Source of the DNA: an uncultured Lachnospiraceae bacterium
GTDB lineage: Bacteria > Bacillota > Clostridia > Lachnospirales > Lachnospiraceae
Direction: 5' to 3'
Length of the DNA stretch: 35,040 nucleotides
NCBI GenBank assembly: GCA_947172705.1
Contig: CAMWCA010000036.1
Span: forward strand, 1 to 35,040
The position numbers and the translations under genes were made by a program. Positions 9,201 to 15,896 of this stretch are shown in pieces (within the stretch, counting starts at the first letter, position 1; each line of letters opens with the position of its first letter). The notes under the pieces were generated by a model, which was not told the DNA's origin, did not search any database, and was given only the letters and a program-made list of their open reading frames with translations.

Positions 9201-9449
9201 CGTAAGGTGAACAAGATTTCCCAGGAATCCCCCACGGTGATGGATCTGATCCTGGGGCACAGGATCGACCTGGTGATCGACACTCCTACCCAGGGGCGGG
9301 ATAAGTCAAGAGACGGGTTCCTGATCCGAAGAACTTCCATTGAAACGGGGGTAAACTGTATCACGGCAATGGACACGGCAAGGGCGTTGGTGACCAGTTT
9401 GGAGAATGCAAACGATCAGTTTACGCTGATAGATATTGCTTCCATATAA
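6255..9449 (+). CDS. carB: Carbamoyl-phosphate synthase large subunit
   Basis: Synthetase subunit of 1064 residues that makes carbamoyl phosphate from bicarbonate, ammonia and two ATP. It shows the internal duplication of CarB: VIGSGPIVIGQAAEFDYAG near the start and VLGSGPIRIGQGIEFDYCS near 555 open the two ATP-grasp halves, each with an EVNPR(V/S)SR metal/ATP motif. A C-terminal MGS-like allosteric domain covers about 940-1064. The start at 6255 is preferred over 6243 because GGAGGA (6245-6250) then lies 4 bases upstream, whereas the earlier ATG would sit on the ribosome site. Full length for the family. Confidence 0.97.
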   Translation: MPKNPNVKRVMVIGSGPIVIGQAAEFDYAGTQACRSLKEEGVEVILVNSNPATIMTDKNIADKVYIEPLTVKVLEQIIEKEKPDSILPTLGGQAGLNLGMELEESGFLAAHNVKLLGTTAATIKKAEDRQEFKDTMEKIGEPCAASKVVETVEDGVAFTNTIGYPVVLRPAYTLGGSGGGIAHNQEELESILENGLRLSRVGQVLVERCIAGWKEIEYEVMRDSAGNCITVCNMENIDPVGVHTGDSIVVAPSQTLGDKEYQMLRTSALNIISELEITGGCNVQFALHPTSFEYCVIEVNPRVSRSSALASKATGYPIAKVAAKIALGYTLDEIKNAITGKTYASFEPTLDYCVVKLPRLPFDKFITAKRTLTTQMKATGEVMSICDNFEGALMKAIRSLEQHVDCLLSYDFSELTLEELKERLKIVDDQRIYVIAEALRKGMDYDTIHEITMIDHWFIDKIAVLVEMEQSLKREPLTLELLKEAKRMEFPDQVIGRLTGIPEEKIRDMRYENGIIAAYKMVDTCAAEFEAATPYYYSVYGGENEAVKTNPPKKVLVLGSGPIRIGQGIEFDYCSVHATWAFSKAGFETIIVNNNPETVSTDFDIADKLYFEPLTPEDVESIVRLEKPDGAVVQFGGQTAIKLTESLMKMGVPILGTKAEDVDAAEDRELFDRILEETEIPRAAGGTVYTAKEAKEVANRLGYPVLVRPSYVLGGQGMQIAISDEEIEEFMGIINRIAQDHPILVDKYLQGKEIEVDAVCDGTDILIPGIMEHIERTGVHSGDSISVYPAPTISDTVKEKIAEYTRRLARALHVKGLINIQFIAIGEDVYVIEVNPRSSRTVPYISKVTGIPIVDLATEVIIGKTIRELGYQPGLQPEAEYFAVKMPVFSFEKIRGAEISLGPEMKSTGECLGIARTFQEALYKAFLGAGVDLPKHKQMIITVKDADKGEAVEIGRRFEKLGYTIYATRSTAAALNEAGVKARKVNKISQESPTVMDLILGHRIDLVIDTPTQGRDKSRDGFLIRRTSIETGVNCITAMDTARALVTSLENANDQFTLIDIASI

Positions 9450-9561
9450 TGTCAATAGGAAAATCAAAAAAAATATTATACAAAATAAACAAAAATACTG
9501 CCCGATAATTTGCGAAAATGACGAAAATCACAGAATGATTCTTAAAAATGTGAAACAAGAC

Positions 9562-9590
9562 TTGCGTTATTGGGCAGTAAATGGTATGTT
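9562..9590 (+). promoter_or_regulatory. Promoter of the sugar ABC importer
   Basis: TTGCGT (9562-9567), a 17-base spacer, then TATGTT (9585-9590); expected start near 9597, directly before the palindrome at 9601. Confidence 0.6.
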
Positions 9591-9600
9591 AGATATGTGC

Positions 9601-9616
9601 TTGGAAACGTTTCCAA
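9601..9616. promoter_or_regulatory. CcpA/LacI-type operator (cre)
   Basis: TTGGAAACGTTTCCAA is a perfect 16-bp palindrome matching the central-CG LacI/CcpA operator pattern. A second imperfect palindrome, CCAAAGCGTTTCC (9613-9625), overlaps its end. Both lie just after the predicted transcript start, a roadblock position expected for carbon catabolite repression. No LacI-family gene is in the window, so CcpA or a distant regulator is implied. Confidence 0.75.
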
Positions 9617-9673
9617 AGCGTTTCCGCACAACAACAATAACCCAATTTTATAAAGGAGAGGAATGGTATTATT

Positions 9674-11095
9674 ATGAGAAAGAAAGTAATTAGTGCATTA
9701 CTTTGTGTCGCAATGGTATCCAGCATGCTGATCGGCTGCGGTGGAAAAGACGACACAGCAACACCGGAAGCACCTGCAGAAGCAGAAGCGCCTGCAGAGA
9801 GCGAAGCAGAACCGGAAGCACCTGCAGAAGCAGAACCCGAAGCAGAAGCAAGCGCAGAGGGCGGATCTGTTTACTACTTAAACTTCAAGCCTGAAGTAGA
9901 TGAGCAGTGGCAGGAAATTGCAGCAGCTTACACAGCTGAAACTGGCGTACCTGTAAAGGTCGTTACAGCAGCAAGCGGTACTTATGAAGAAGTATTGAAA
10001 TCAGAAATCGCTGGTTCCGATGCTCCTACATTGTTCCAGATCAACGGATCTGTTGGTTATAATTCATGGAAAGATTACTGCATGGATCTGACAAACACAG
10101 ATCTTTACAACAACTTATCTGACAAGGGTCTTGCAATCACAGGCGCAGACGGCGGCGTGTACGGTATTCCTTATAATGTTGAGTCCTATGGTATCATCTA
10201 CAATGATGAGATCATGCAGGCATACTTCGCAATGGACGGCGCAGTAGTAAAGAGCGTAGACGAGATCAACAGCTTTGATACATTAAAGGCAGTTGTTGAA
10301 GACATGCAGGCTAAAAAGGCTGATCTTGGTATCGACGGCGTATTTGCTTCCACATCTTTACTTCCCGGCGAGGACTGGAGATGGCAGACACACCTTGCAA
10401 ACATCCCTGTTTACTACGAGATGAAGGACAAGGGCGTAAGCGACATCGACGATCTTGAGTTCACATACAGCGAGAACTTCAAGAACATCTTTGATCTGTA
10501 TATCAACAACTCCACATGTGCTCCTTCCTTATTAGGAAGCAAGGCAGTTACAGATTCCATGGCTGAGTTCGCACTTGGACAGTGTGCAATGGTTCAGAAT
10601 GGTAACTGGGGATGGGGTCAGGTTGCTGGCGTTGACGGCAACGTTGTAAAAGAAGACAGCGTTAAGTTCATGCCCATCTACACCGGCGTTGACGGCGAAG
10701 CAAACCAGGGCTTATGTACAGGTACAGAGAACTTCTGGTGTGTAAACAGCCAGGCTCCCGAGGCAAACCAGAAAGCTACTCTTGATTTCGTTAACTGGAT
10801 GATCTCCTCTGATGCAGGTAAGGATTACATGGTTAATGCTTTAGGAAACGCAGCTCCTTTCAGCACCTTTGGTGATGCTGAGAAGCCTCAGGACCCTCTT
10901 GCAAAAGAAATGTTCAGATACATGGAAGGCGGAAAGGCAAGCATCAGCTGGAATTTCACAATCTTCCCCAGCCAGGATTTCAAGGATGACTTTAGCGCAG
11001 CTCTGCTTGAGTACTGCAATGGCAACATGACATGGGATGATGTTGCAAACACTGTAGTTACCAGATGGGCTGAAGAAAAAGCAGCAACAAAATAA
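9674..11095 (+). CDS. Sugar ABC transporter substrate-binding lipoprotein
   Basis: Extracellular solute-binding protein family 1 lipoprotein (473 residues). A short signal peptide ends in the lipobox LIGC with lipidated Cys22. Residues about 26-63 are a Pro/Glu/Ala linker built from PEAPAEAE-like repeats, likely a spacer from membrane to wall. The remainder is a typical binding-protein fold, with DAPTLFQINGS, GGVYGIPYNVESYGIIYND and WMISSDAGKDYM segments. The ribosome site AAAGGAGAGG is about 14 bases upstream and better placed for a four-codon reading frame at 9663-9677 whose TGA overlaps this ATG. Codon use is more uniform than in neighbours, fitting high expression. The sugar is unknown; a maltose or oligosaccharide role is inference. 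Confidence 0.92.
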   Translation: MRKKVISALLCVAMVSSMLIGCGGKDDTATPEAPAEAEAPAESEAEPEAPAEAEPEAEASAEGGSVYYLNFKPEVDEQWQEIAAAYTAETGVPVKVVTAASGTYEEVLKSEIAGSDAPTLFQINGSVGYNSWKDYCMDLTNTDLYNNLSDKGLAITGADGGVYGIPYNVESYGIIYNDEIMQAYFAMDGAVVKSVDEINSFDTLKAVVEDMQAKKADLGIDGVFASTSLLPGEDWRWQTHLANIPVYYEMKDKGVSDIDDLEFTYSENFKNIFDLYINNSTCAPSLLGSKAVTDSMAEFALGQCAMVQNGNWGWGQVAGVDGNVVKEDSVKFMPIYTGVDGEANQGLCTGTENFWCVNSQAPEANQKATLDFVNWMISSDAGKDYMVNALGNAAPFSTFGDAEKPQDPLAKEMFRYMEGGKASISWNFTIFPSQDFKDDFSAALLEYCNGNMTWDDVANTVVTRWAEEKAATK

Positions 11096-11110
11096 ATAGA
11101 ATTTTAATTT

Positions 11111-11147
11111 AAAAGCCTTTTGCAGCTTGGGCTGCAAAAGGCTTTTT
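11111..11147 (+). terminator. Intrinsic terminator between binding protein and permeases
   Basis: AAAAGCCTTTTGCAGC and GCTGCAAAAGGCTTTTT form a perfect 15-16 bp stem with a TTGG loop, ending in five T. It lies 15 bases after the binding-protein stop and 20 bases before the first permease gene, so it probably lowers permease expression relative to the binding protein. Confidence 0.88.
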
Positions 11148-11166
11148 CAAAAAAGGGAGTTGCAGT

Positions 11167-12012
11167 ATGGAGAAAACACTTAAAAAATATTTTGTAATAT
11201 TTACGGTTCCAACGATTATTGCCTTTGCATTTGCGTTTATAATACCGTTTGCACAGGGGTTATATTTATCCTTTTGTAATTTTACAACAGTAAACAATGC
11301 AACTTTTGTGGGATTTGAGAATTATAAGCTTGCCTTCTCCAGTGGACAGGGCTTTACCAGCGCGTTGCTGTTTACAGTTGGGTTCACAGTGATCAGTGTG
11401 ATCACCATCAATCTGTTTGCTTTTACACTGGCGCTTTTGCTCACAAGAAAGATCAAGGGCACCAATCTTTTCAGAACGGTATTTTTCATGCCCAACCTGA
11501 TCGGCGGTATCGTTCTTGGTTACACCTGGCAGCAGATGATCAATGCAATTTTGTACCAATTTGAAACCACCATTGTCTCCAATGCCAAATATGGTTTTTG
11601 GGGCTTGGTAATCTTAATGAACTGGCAAATGATGGGATATATGATGATTATTTACATAGCAGGTCTTCAGAATATTCCCACTGATTTAATAGAAGCAGCA
11701 AAAATTGACGGCGCAACTTCATGGCAGACGCTGATCAAAGTAAAGCTTCCCATGGTTATGTCATCCATTACCATCTGTATGTTCCTGACATTGTCCAATA
11801 GCTTTAAACTTTTCGATCAGAACAAGGCTTTGACCAATGGTGCGCCCATGAATAAGACGCAGATGCTTGCGCTTAATATTTACGATACCTTTTATGGTAA
11901 GACCGGTTATGAGGGTGTCGGTCAGGCAAAAGCAGTCGTATTCTTTATCATCGTTGCTGCGGTAGCGCTGATCCAACTCTCCATCACAAGAAGTAAGGAG
12001 GTGGAACAATAA
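11167..12012 (+). CDS. Sugar ABC transporter permease (MalF/UgpA type)
   Basis: Inner membrane permease of 281 residues with about six membrane helices. The cytoplasmic EAA loop that docks the ATPase is visible as EAAKIDGATSWQTLIKVKLP (about 178-197). It starts at an ATG with AAGGGAGTTGCAGT upstream, directly after the intergenic terminator, and its TAA overlaps the next ATG by one base. With the following permease it forms the membrane channel for the lipoprotein at 9674-11095. No ATPase is encoded here, as is usual for CUT1 importers that share an MsmK-type ATPase encoded elsewhere. Confidence 0.92.
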   Translation: MEKTLKKYFVIFTVPTIIAFAFAFIIPFAQGLYLSFCNFTTVNNATFVGFENYKLAFSSGQGFTSALLFTVGFTVISVITINLFAFTLALLLTRKIKGTNLFRTVFFMPNLIGGIVLGYTWQQMINAILYQFETTIVSNAKYGFWGLVILMNWQMMGYMMIIYIAGLQNIPTDLIEAAKIDGATSWQTLIKVKLPMVMSSITICMFLTLSNSFKLFDQNKALTNGAPMNKTQMLALNIYDTFYGKTGYEGVGQAKAVVFFIIVAAVALIQLSITRSKEVEQ

Positions 12013-12860
12013 TGATTACAAGCAAAAAGTCAAGAACGATCAATGTAATATTGTTTTTTGTGCTCTGTATCGTAGGAGCCTTTGTACTGTATCCCTTGTT
12101 TTTCATTTTAAATAACTCCTTTAAGGGAAAGTTCTTTATCAGCAAAGATCCCTTTGCACTGCCTACATCAGAAACCTTTTCCGGACTGACCAACTATGTG
12201 AATGGTCTGATCAAGACGGGGCTGCTTTCGGCAGTAGGATGGTCCTTCTTTATTACGATTTTATCCGTTGTGCTGATCGTATTGTTTACAGCTATGACGG
12301 CTTACTATATTACAAGAGTAAAAACCAAAGTAACCCAGGGTCTTTACTATATGTTTGTGTTTTCCATGATCGTGCCTTTCCAGATGGTCATGTTTACCAT
12401 GTCCTCCCTGGCAGATACCTTCCACCTGAAAAACCCGGTGGGTATGTGTATTCTGTACCTGGGGTTTGGCGCAGGTCAGGCGGTATTCATGTTTGCAGGC
12501 TTTATCAAATCGGTGCCCATTGACATCGAGGAAGCCGCAATGATCGATGGATGTACACCGCTGCAGAATTATTTTAAGGTGGTTTTCCCGGTTCTTAAGC
12601 CTACGGCGATCACAGTAGCGATTTTGGAGGCTATGTGGATCTGGAACGACTTCCTGCTTCCTTACCTGGTAATCGGTATCAGCACCAAGTATAAGACCAT
12701 TCCTGTAGTGGTTCAGATGCTGGTTGGTTCCAACGGAAATAAGGATATGGGCGCATTGATGGCAATGCTGGTACTTTCCATTATTCCTATCATTATTTTC
12801 TATCTGTCCTGTCAGAAATACATCATCGAAGGTGTTGTTGCAGGTGCCGTAAAAGGTTAA
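12012..12860 (+). CDS. Sugar ABC transporter permease (MalG/UgpE type)
   Basis: Second permease of the importer, 282 residues and about six membrane helices. Its EAA loop reads EEAAMIDGCTPLQNYFKVVF (about 173-192), and the C-terminus ends EGVVAGAVKG, typical of MalG-type subunits. The start overlaps the preceding stop (TAATG) and GGAGGTGG lies just upstream, so translation is coupled to the first permease. It is the last gene of the importer cluster; the following 150 bases hold only hairpins. Confidence 0.92.
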   Translation: MITSKKSRTINVILFFVLCIVGAFVLYPLFFILNNSFKGKFFISKDPFALPTSETFSGLTNYVNGLIKTGLLSAVGWSFFITILSVVLIVLFTAMTAYYITRVKTKVTQGLYYMFVFSMIVPFQMVMFTMSSLADTFHLKNPVGMCILYLGFGAGQAVFMFAGFIKSVPIDIEEAAMIDGCTPLQNYFKVVFPVLKPTAITVAILEAMWIWNDFLLPYLVIGISTKYKTIPVVVQMLVGSNGNKDMGALMAMLVLSIIPIIIFYLSCQKYIIEGVVAGAVKG

Positions 12861-12889
12861 AGAAAGCGGAACATGCTTTAGTTTGGGTT

Positions 12890-12975
12890 TAATTTGGAGA
12901 AGTCCAATTAGACAATACCTGTACTCCCGTTGCAGTGGCGGAACATCATTATCTTCCGCCACCATGCAACACAGG
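12890..12975. other. Structured intergenic segment, possible RNA element
   Basis: A small hairpin (TTTGGA/TCCAA, about 12893-12907) is followed by a long one at 12918-12975. Its paired blocks are CCTGT/ACAGG, GTTGCA/TGCAAC and TGGCGGAA/TTCCGCCA, interrupted by small internal loops, with apical loop CATCATTATC. It has no T-run of its own, but a canonical terminator follows at 13023. I match it to no riboswitch or known RNA class. It may simply be the 3' end of the importer transcript. Confidence 0.5.
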
Positions 12976-13022
12976 ATGAGGGGAGAGCGCTTATGGCGTC
13001 TCGGTTTAAAAGTGTAATGAAG

Positions 13023-13045
13023 GCGGCTCGTATGAGCCGCTTTTT
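13023..13045 (+). terminator. Intrinsic terminator
   Basis: GCGGCTC, loop GTAT, GAGCCGC, then TTTTT. A perfect 7-bp GC-rich stem with a T-run, ending the transcript that covers the structured segment upstream. Confidence 0.85.
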
Positions 13046-13095
13046 ATGGTATGGCGGGGAAATCTCCCTGCCTGATTGTCGAGAGGGACAGCGTA

Positions 13096-13602
13096 ATGGA
13101 TCTGATGCTGAAAATGGGTTTAAAAAACGGTGTGGAGCGGGTGCTTCATGTACCGGGAAATTATACAGGCGGTATTTTGGAAATGACTCTGGTGATAGAC
13201 TGCAGTCTGCCAAAGGACTATGTAAAGAATATGGCGGCGGAGATTGCCGCTGTTTTGCGCTCCCACAGCGAAATATTTCGCAATGTAAGACTAAATCTGT
13301 TATACTGGAAAAGTGACCTGGAATTTGAAAATAAAGTGCTTCCTTTTTCTTTTCTGCAAATGAGCGGCAGTTTTGAGGACTATATTGTCATGGAAGAAAA
13401 AAAGGGACTTGATATGCTGTCGGCAAAATTAAAGCTTCTTCACGCAAGGTCAAAACTGATCCTTGTGCTTGCAGGAGAAACGCTGACCGTGTATGATCGG
13501 GAAGAGGTAAACAGAAATATGCGTCCTTTTCTGGGGAAAAAGAGTCTTTTTCTGTGCAGAAAAGAGGGAGAAATGAAGTGGATGCGGGGAACGGAATTGT
13601 AG
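13096..13602 (+). CDS. Conserved-looking protein of unknown function
   Basis: I do not recognise this 168-residue protein. It has no signal peptide, membrane helix or obvious catalytic motif; it looks like a soluble alpha/beta protein with a lysine- and leucine-rich middle (KLKLLHARSKLILVLA) and a basic C-terminus. I start at the ATG at 13096 because GAGAGGGA lies about 7 bases upstream. An in-frame ATG at 13051 is possible but sits only 5 bases after the terminator T-run with no ribosome site. It lies 12 bases before the LysR-type gene and may be co-transcribed with it and the HAD gene. Confidence 0.65.
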   Translation: MDLMLKMGLKNGVERVLHVPGNYTGGILEMTLVIDCSLPKDYVKNMAAEIAAVLRSHSEIFRNVRLNLLYWKSDLEFENKVLPFSFLQMSGSFEDYIVMEEKKGLDMLSAKLKLLHARSKLILVLAGETLTVYDREEVNRNMRPFLGKKSLFLCRKEGEMKWMRGTEL

Positions 13603-13614
13603 AAGGATCGAGTT

Positions 13615-14529
13615 ATGGCGGAAAATCTGGAGTATTATAAAGTGTTTTATTATGCGGCAAAATATGGAAGCCTCACAGCAGCGGCATCGGAGCTTTCTAT
13701 TTCTCAGCCGGCTGTCAGCCAGGCGCTGAAGCAGTTGGAAGGCTCATTGGGAGCAAAGCTTTTTGTACGTGCTTCCAGGGGAATCAGGCTGACTCCGGAA
13801 GGGGAGGTTTTGTACGAGTATGTGAAAAAAGGGTATGAGCAAATGCTGTTGGGAGAAAGGAAGCTTGCCGCCATGCTGCAGTTGGAGTATGGGGAGTTGA
13901 AAATCGGCGCCAGCGATATGACCCTGAAATATTATTTGCTGCCACTGCTGCAAAGATACCATGAGCAGTTTCCGGGAATTAAGGTAACGGTTACCAATGC
14001 GCCTACGCCGGAAACCCTTGCGCTTCTTGGGCAGGGGAAGATCGACTTTGGGGTGGTCAGTACGCCTATTGCCGGAGAGGCAGGGCTGCACCTGAAGGCG
14101 GTAAGAAAAATAGAGGATGTTTTTGTTGCCGGACGAAAATTTATCCAGTACAAAAACCGTATGCTGGATTTTGGAGAACTGGAGGGGCTGCCCCTTATAT
14201 CCCTGGAGGGGAATACAAGTACCAGGCATTTCATGGATGCTTTTTTGGAACAGAACGGCGTGAAGCTTCATCCGGAATTTGAACTTGCCACCAGCGACAT
14301 GATCGTCCAGTTTGCGTTGAGAAATCTGGGAGTGGGAAGTGTGGTTCGGGATTTTGCGGCGGAATATCTGGAGGACGGCAGACTTTTTGAATTGCGTTTT
14401 AATAAAATGATACCCAAAAGGGAGATCTGTGTGGTGACCAATGGGGAAGACCTGGTGTCCCGTGCCGCCCAGGAGTTTTTGAAGATGATATGCTTTGAGG
14501 CGGATGTAAAAGCTGGAAAGGAGATATAA
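13615..14529 (+). CDS. LysR-type transcriptional regulator
   Basis: LysR-family regulator of 304 residues. The N-terminal winged helix (about 1-62) contains GSLTAAASELSISQPAVSQA and ends RLTPEG; the rest is the two-lobed effector domain, beginning GELKIGASDMTL near residue 92. Its TAA directly abuts the ATG of the HAD-family gene, so the two are one transcription unit. LysR regulators often control adjacent genes, but no divergent partner is present; the target is unknown. Confidence 0.93.
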   Translation: MAENLEYYKVFYYAAKYGSLTAAASELSISQPAVSQALKQLEGSLGAKLFVRASRGIRLTPEGEVLYEYVKKGYEQMLLGERKLAAMLQLEYGELKIGASDMTLKYYLLPLLQRYHEQFPGIKVTVTNAPTPETLALLGQGKIDFGVVSTPIAGEAGLHLKAVRKIEDVFVAGRKFIQYKNRMLDFGELEGLPLISLEGNTSTRHFMDAFLEQNGVKLHPEFELATSDMIVQFALRNLGVGSVVRDFAAEYLEDGRLFELRFNKMIPKREICVVTNGEDLVSRAAQEFLKMICFEADVKAGKEI

Positions 14530-15144
14530 ATGATCAGGAATATTGTATTTGATATTGGAAATGTGCTGGCAGGTTTTGTGTGGCAGGATTTTTACCGCAG
14601 CTTTGGCTTTTCCGAGGAGGTTTTTGAAAAGCTGGCAAATGCCACGGTGAGAAGCAGCCTGTGGAATGAGATGGACAGAGGAAAGATGAGCGATGACCAA
14701 CTCCTTGAGGGATTCATCCGGAACGATCCTTCCATAGAAAAGGAGATCCGGGAGGTCTTTCAGAATGTAAAGGGAATGGTGTGCCGCTATGAATATGCGA
14801 TTCCATGGATTACAGGGCTGAAGGAAAGAGGATTTGGAGTTTACGTGATATCGAATTTTGCCCATAAGGCATATTTGGATTGCAGCGAAGCGTTGGATTT
14901 TCTGAAGGAAACAGACGGCGCGATTATCTCCTATCAGGAAAAGCTGATCAAGCCTTCGCCGGAAATTTACCGGCTGTTGTGCAGCAGGTATGGGCTGCGT
15001 GCAGAGGAATGTGTTTTTATTGACGATACGGCGCCAAATGTGGAAGCGGCAATAAAAGAAGGTATGAAAGGGATCGTCTTCCATACCAGAGAACAGGCAA
15101 ATGCGGAGCTTGAGAAATTACTTACCGGTATATTTGCCGTATAA
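14530..15144 (+). CDS. HAD-superfamily phosphatase (subfamily IA, YihX-like)
   Basis: Cytoplasmic haloacid-dehalogenase-type hydrolase of 204 residues, probably a small-molecule phosphatase. Motif I is VFDIGNVL with nucleophile Asp8; position +2 is Gly, as in the YihX branch. Motif II is VISNF (about 113-117), motif III the lysine in LIKPSPEIY (about 140), motif IV VFIDDTAPN (about 160-168). A helical cap lies between motifs I and II. The ATG follows the LysR stop without a gap. The 3' end overlaps the convergent small membrane protein gene by 27 bases. Substrate unknown. Confidence 0.87.
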   Translation: MIRNIVFDIGNVLAGFVWQDFYRSFGFSEEVFEKLANATVRSSLWNEMDRGKMSDDQLLEGFIRNDPSIEKEIREVFQNVKGMVCRYEYAIPWITGLKERGFGVYVISNFAHKAYLDCSEALDFLKETDGAIISYQEKLIKPSPEIYRLLCSRYGLRAEECVFIDDTAPNVEAAIKEGMKGIVFHTREQANAELEKLLTGIFAV

Positions 15145-15324
15145 CCAGATGAAGATCCATAAAAGGATGGGGAGCCCGATGGTTGCCACCAGGCACCCGG
15201 CAAACATTTTGTCCGAGCCGGGAAAGTCCAGAAGAGAAACCACTAAAGTGATCACATATAAAAGAACCAGCAGTGCAATACAGATGATTGCGGCGATCTG
15301 TTTGAATTTGAGTTTTTGCTTCAT
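15118..15324 (-). CDS. Small two-helix membrane protein
   Basis: Membrane protein of 68 residues with a basic N-terminus (MKQKLKFK), two hydrophobic segments (about 9-31 and 41-62) and a basic tail. AAGGAG lies 9-10 bases before the ATG. It is convergent with and overlaps the HAD gene by 27 bases. Its promoter (15378-15406) is nearly identical in design to that of the DtxR-like repressor gene at 18686-19078, including a CCTAR-N4-TTAGG palindrome, which suggests shared iron- or manganese-dependent control. Function unknown. Confidence 0.72.
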   Translation of the reverse strand: MKQKLKFKQIAAIICIALLVLLYVITLVVSLLDFPGSDKMFAGCLVATIGLPILLWIFIWLYGKYTGK

Positions 15325-15377
15325 ATAAGGGTTCTCCTTGCCTATAACCGATGATTGGTAATGCTGCTTATTTATTT

Positions 15378-15406
15378 ATCCTAGCACGTTAGGGAAAGAG
15401 GCGCAA
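15378..15406 (-). promoter_or_regulatory. Promoter/operator of the small membrane protein
   Basis: On the minus strand, TTGCGC (15401-15406), a 17-base spacer and TAGGAT (15378-15383). CCTAACGTGCTAGG lies across the spacer and -10 and is a near palindrome. The element matches 19125-19153 over most of its length, including flanking bases. Confidence 0.62.
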
Positions 15407-15461
15407 GCCATTAAATTTTGGGGCGTTCTGGTTCTTCATGGGGATGTTGCACAAATAATGA

Positions 15462-15477
15462 GTTAGGATTGACTAAC
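15462..15477. promoter_or_regulatory. GTTAG-N6-CTAAC box 1
   Basis: Palindrome GTTAG-GATTGA-CTAAC, about 80 bases upstream of the feoA start site. The half-site TTAG/CTAA resembles DtxR-family half-sites, although the spacing is wider than the classical 19-bp box. Confidence 0.6.
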
Positions 15478-15522
15478 ACATTGGTCAGTATGATGAAATT
15501 AAGGTTCATGTAAAAAAGAGCA

Positions 15523-15551
15523 TTGACAAGGCTTGTACGGCGTCATATGAT
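15523..15551 (+). promoter_or_regulatory. feo operon promoter
   Basis: TTGACA (15523-15528), 17-base spacer, TATGAT (15546-15551); expected start near 15558, exactly where box 2 begins. Confidence 0.78.
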
Positions 15552-15558
15552 AATAATG

Positions 15559-15574
15559 GTTAGTAAATACTAAC
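15559..15574. promoter_or_regulatory. GTTAG-N6-CTAAC box 2, at the feo start site
   Basis: GTTAGTAAATACTAAC, a palindrome with perfect 6-bp arms (GTTAGT/ACTAAC), covers the predicted transcript start of the feo operon, an ideal repressor position. The linked DtxR/MntR-like protein (18686-19078) is the likely binder. Confidence 0.72.
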
Positions 15575-15592
15575 TATTATTTAAGCGATAAA

Positions 15593-15608
15593 GTTAGTTA
15601 AAACTAAT
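15593..15608. promoter_or_regulatory. GTTAG-N6-CTAAT box 3
   Basis: GTTAGTTAAAACTAAT, 34 bases after box 2 and within the feoA leader; same 5-6-5 architecture with one deviating base. Confidence 0.6.
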
Positions 15609-15652
15609 GCATATTTCAAAGAAGGTAATACATGTTCGGAATGGAGGAATGC

Positions 15653-15865
15653 ATGATGCCGCTTACACTGGTAGAAGCAGGGGAAGAAAACATTATCAGA
15701 AAAATCGGGGGAAAGCAGGAAGTCAGAGCACATCTGGAGACTCTCGGTTTTGTTGTGGGAGGGACGGTTACGGTGATAAACGCCATTGGAGGTAATGTTA
15801 TCGTAAACGTAAAGGACTCACGCATTGCAGTCAGCAAAGAAATGGCGCAGAAAATTATGGTTTGA
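15653..15865 (+). CDS. feoA: Ferrous iron transport protein A, first copy
   Basis: FeoA is a small cytoplasmic SH3-like protein that supports ferrous iron uptake by FeoB. This copy has 70 residues, beginning MMPLTLVEAGEE, with the FeoA signature LETLGFVVGGTVTVI and a C-terminal SRIAVSKEMAQKIMV. GGAGG (15643-15647) is 5 bases before this ATG; the next codon is also ATG (15656) with 8-base spacing and may be the true start. An upstream ATG at 15632 lacks a ribosome site. It is the first gene of the feoA-feoA-feoB operon. Confidence 0.92.
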   Translation: MMPLTLVEAGEENIIRKIGGKQEVRAHLETLGFVVGGTVTVINAIGGNVIVNVKDSRIAVSKEMAQKIMV

Positions 15866-15896
15866 GCAAATCTTATGAATGAGGAGGAAAGTGGAA

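Noticed and set aside
9436..9693. An 85-codon frame between carB and the importer
   Set aside because: It overlaps the carB end, and the promoter, the CcpA-type palindrome and the lipoprotein start all lie inside it; composition is not protein-like.
12930..13316. A 128-codon frame starting in the structured intergenic segment
   Set aside because: It runs through the long hairpin and the intrinsic terminator and conflicts with the better frame at 13096-13602.
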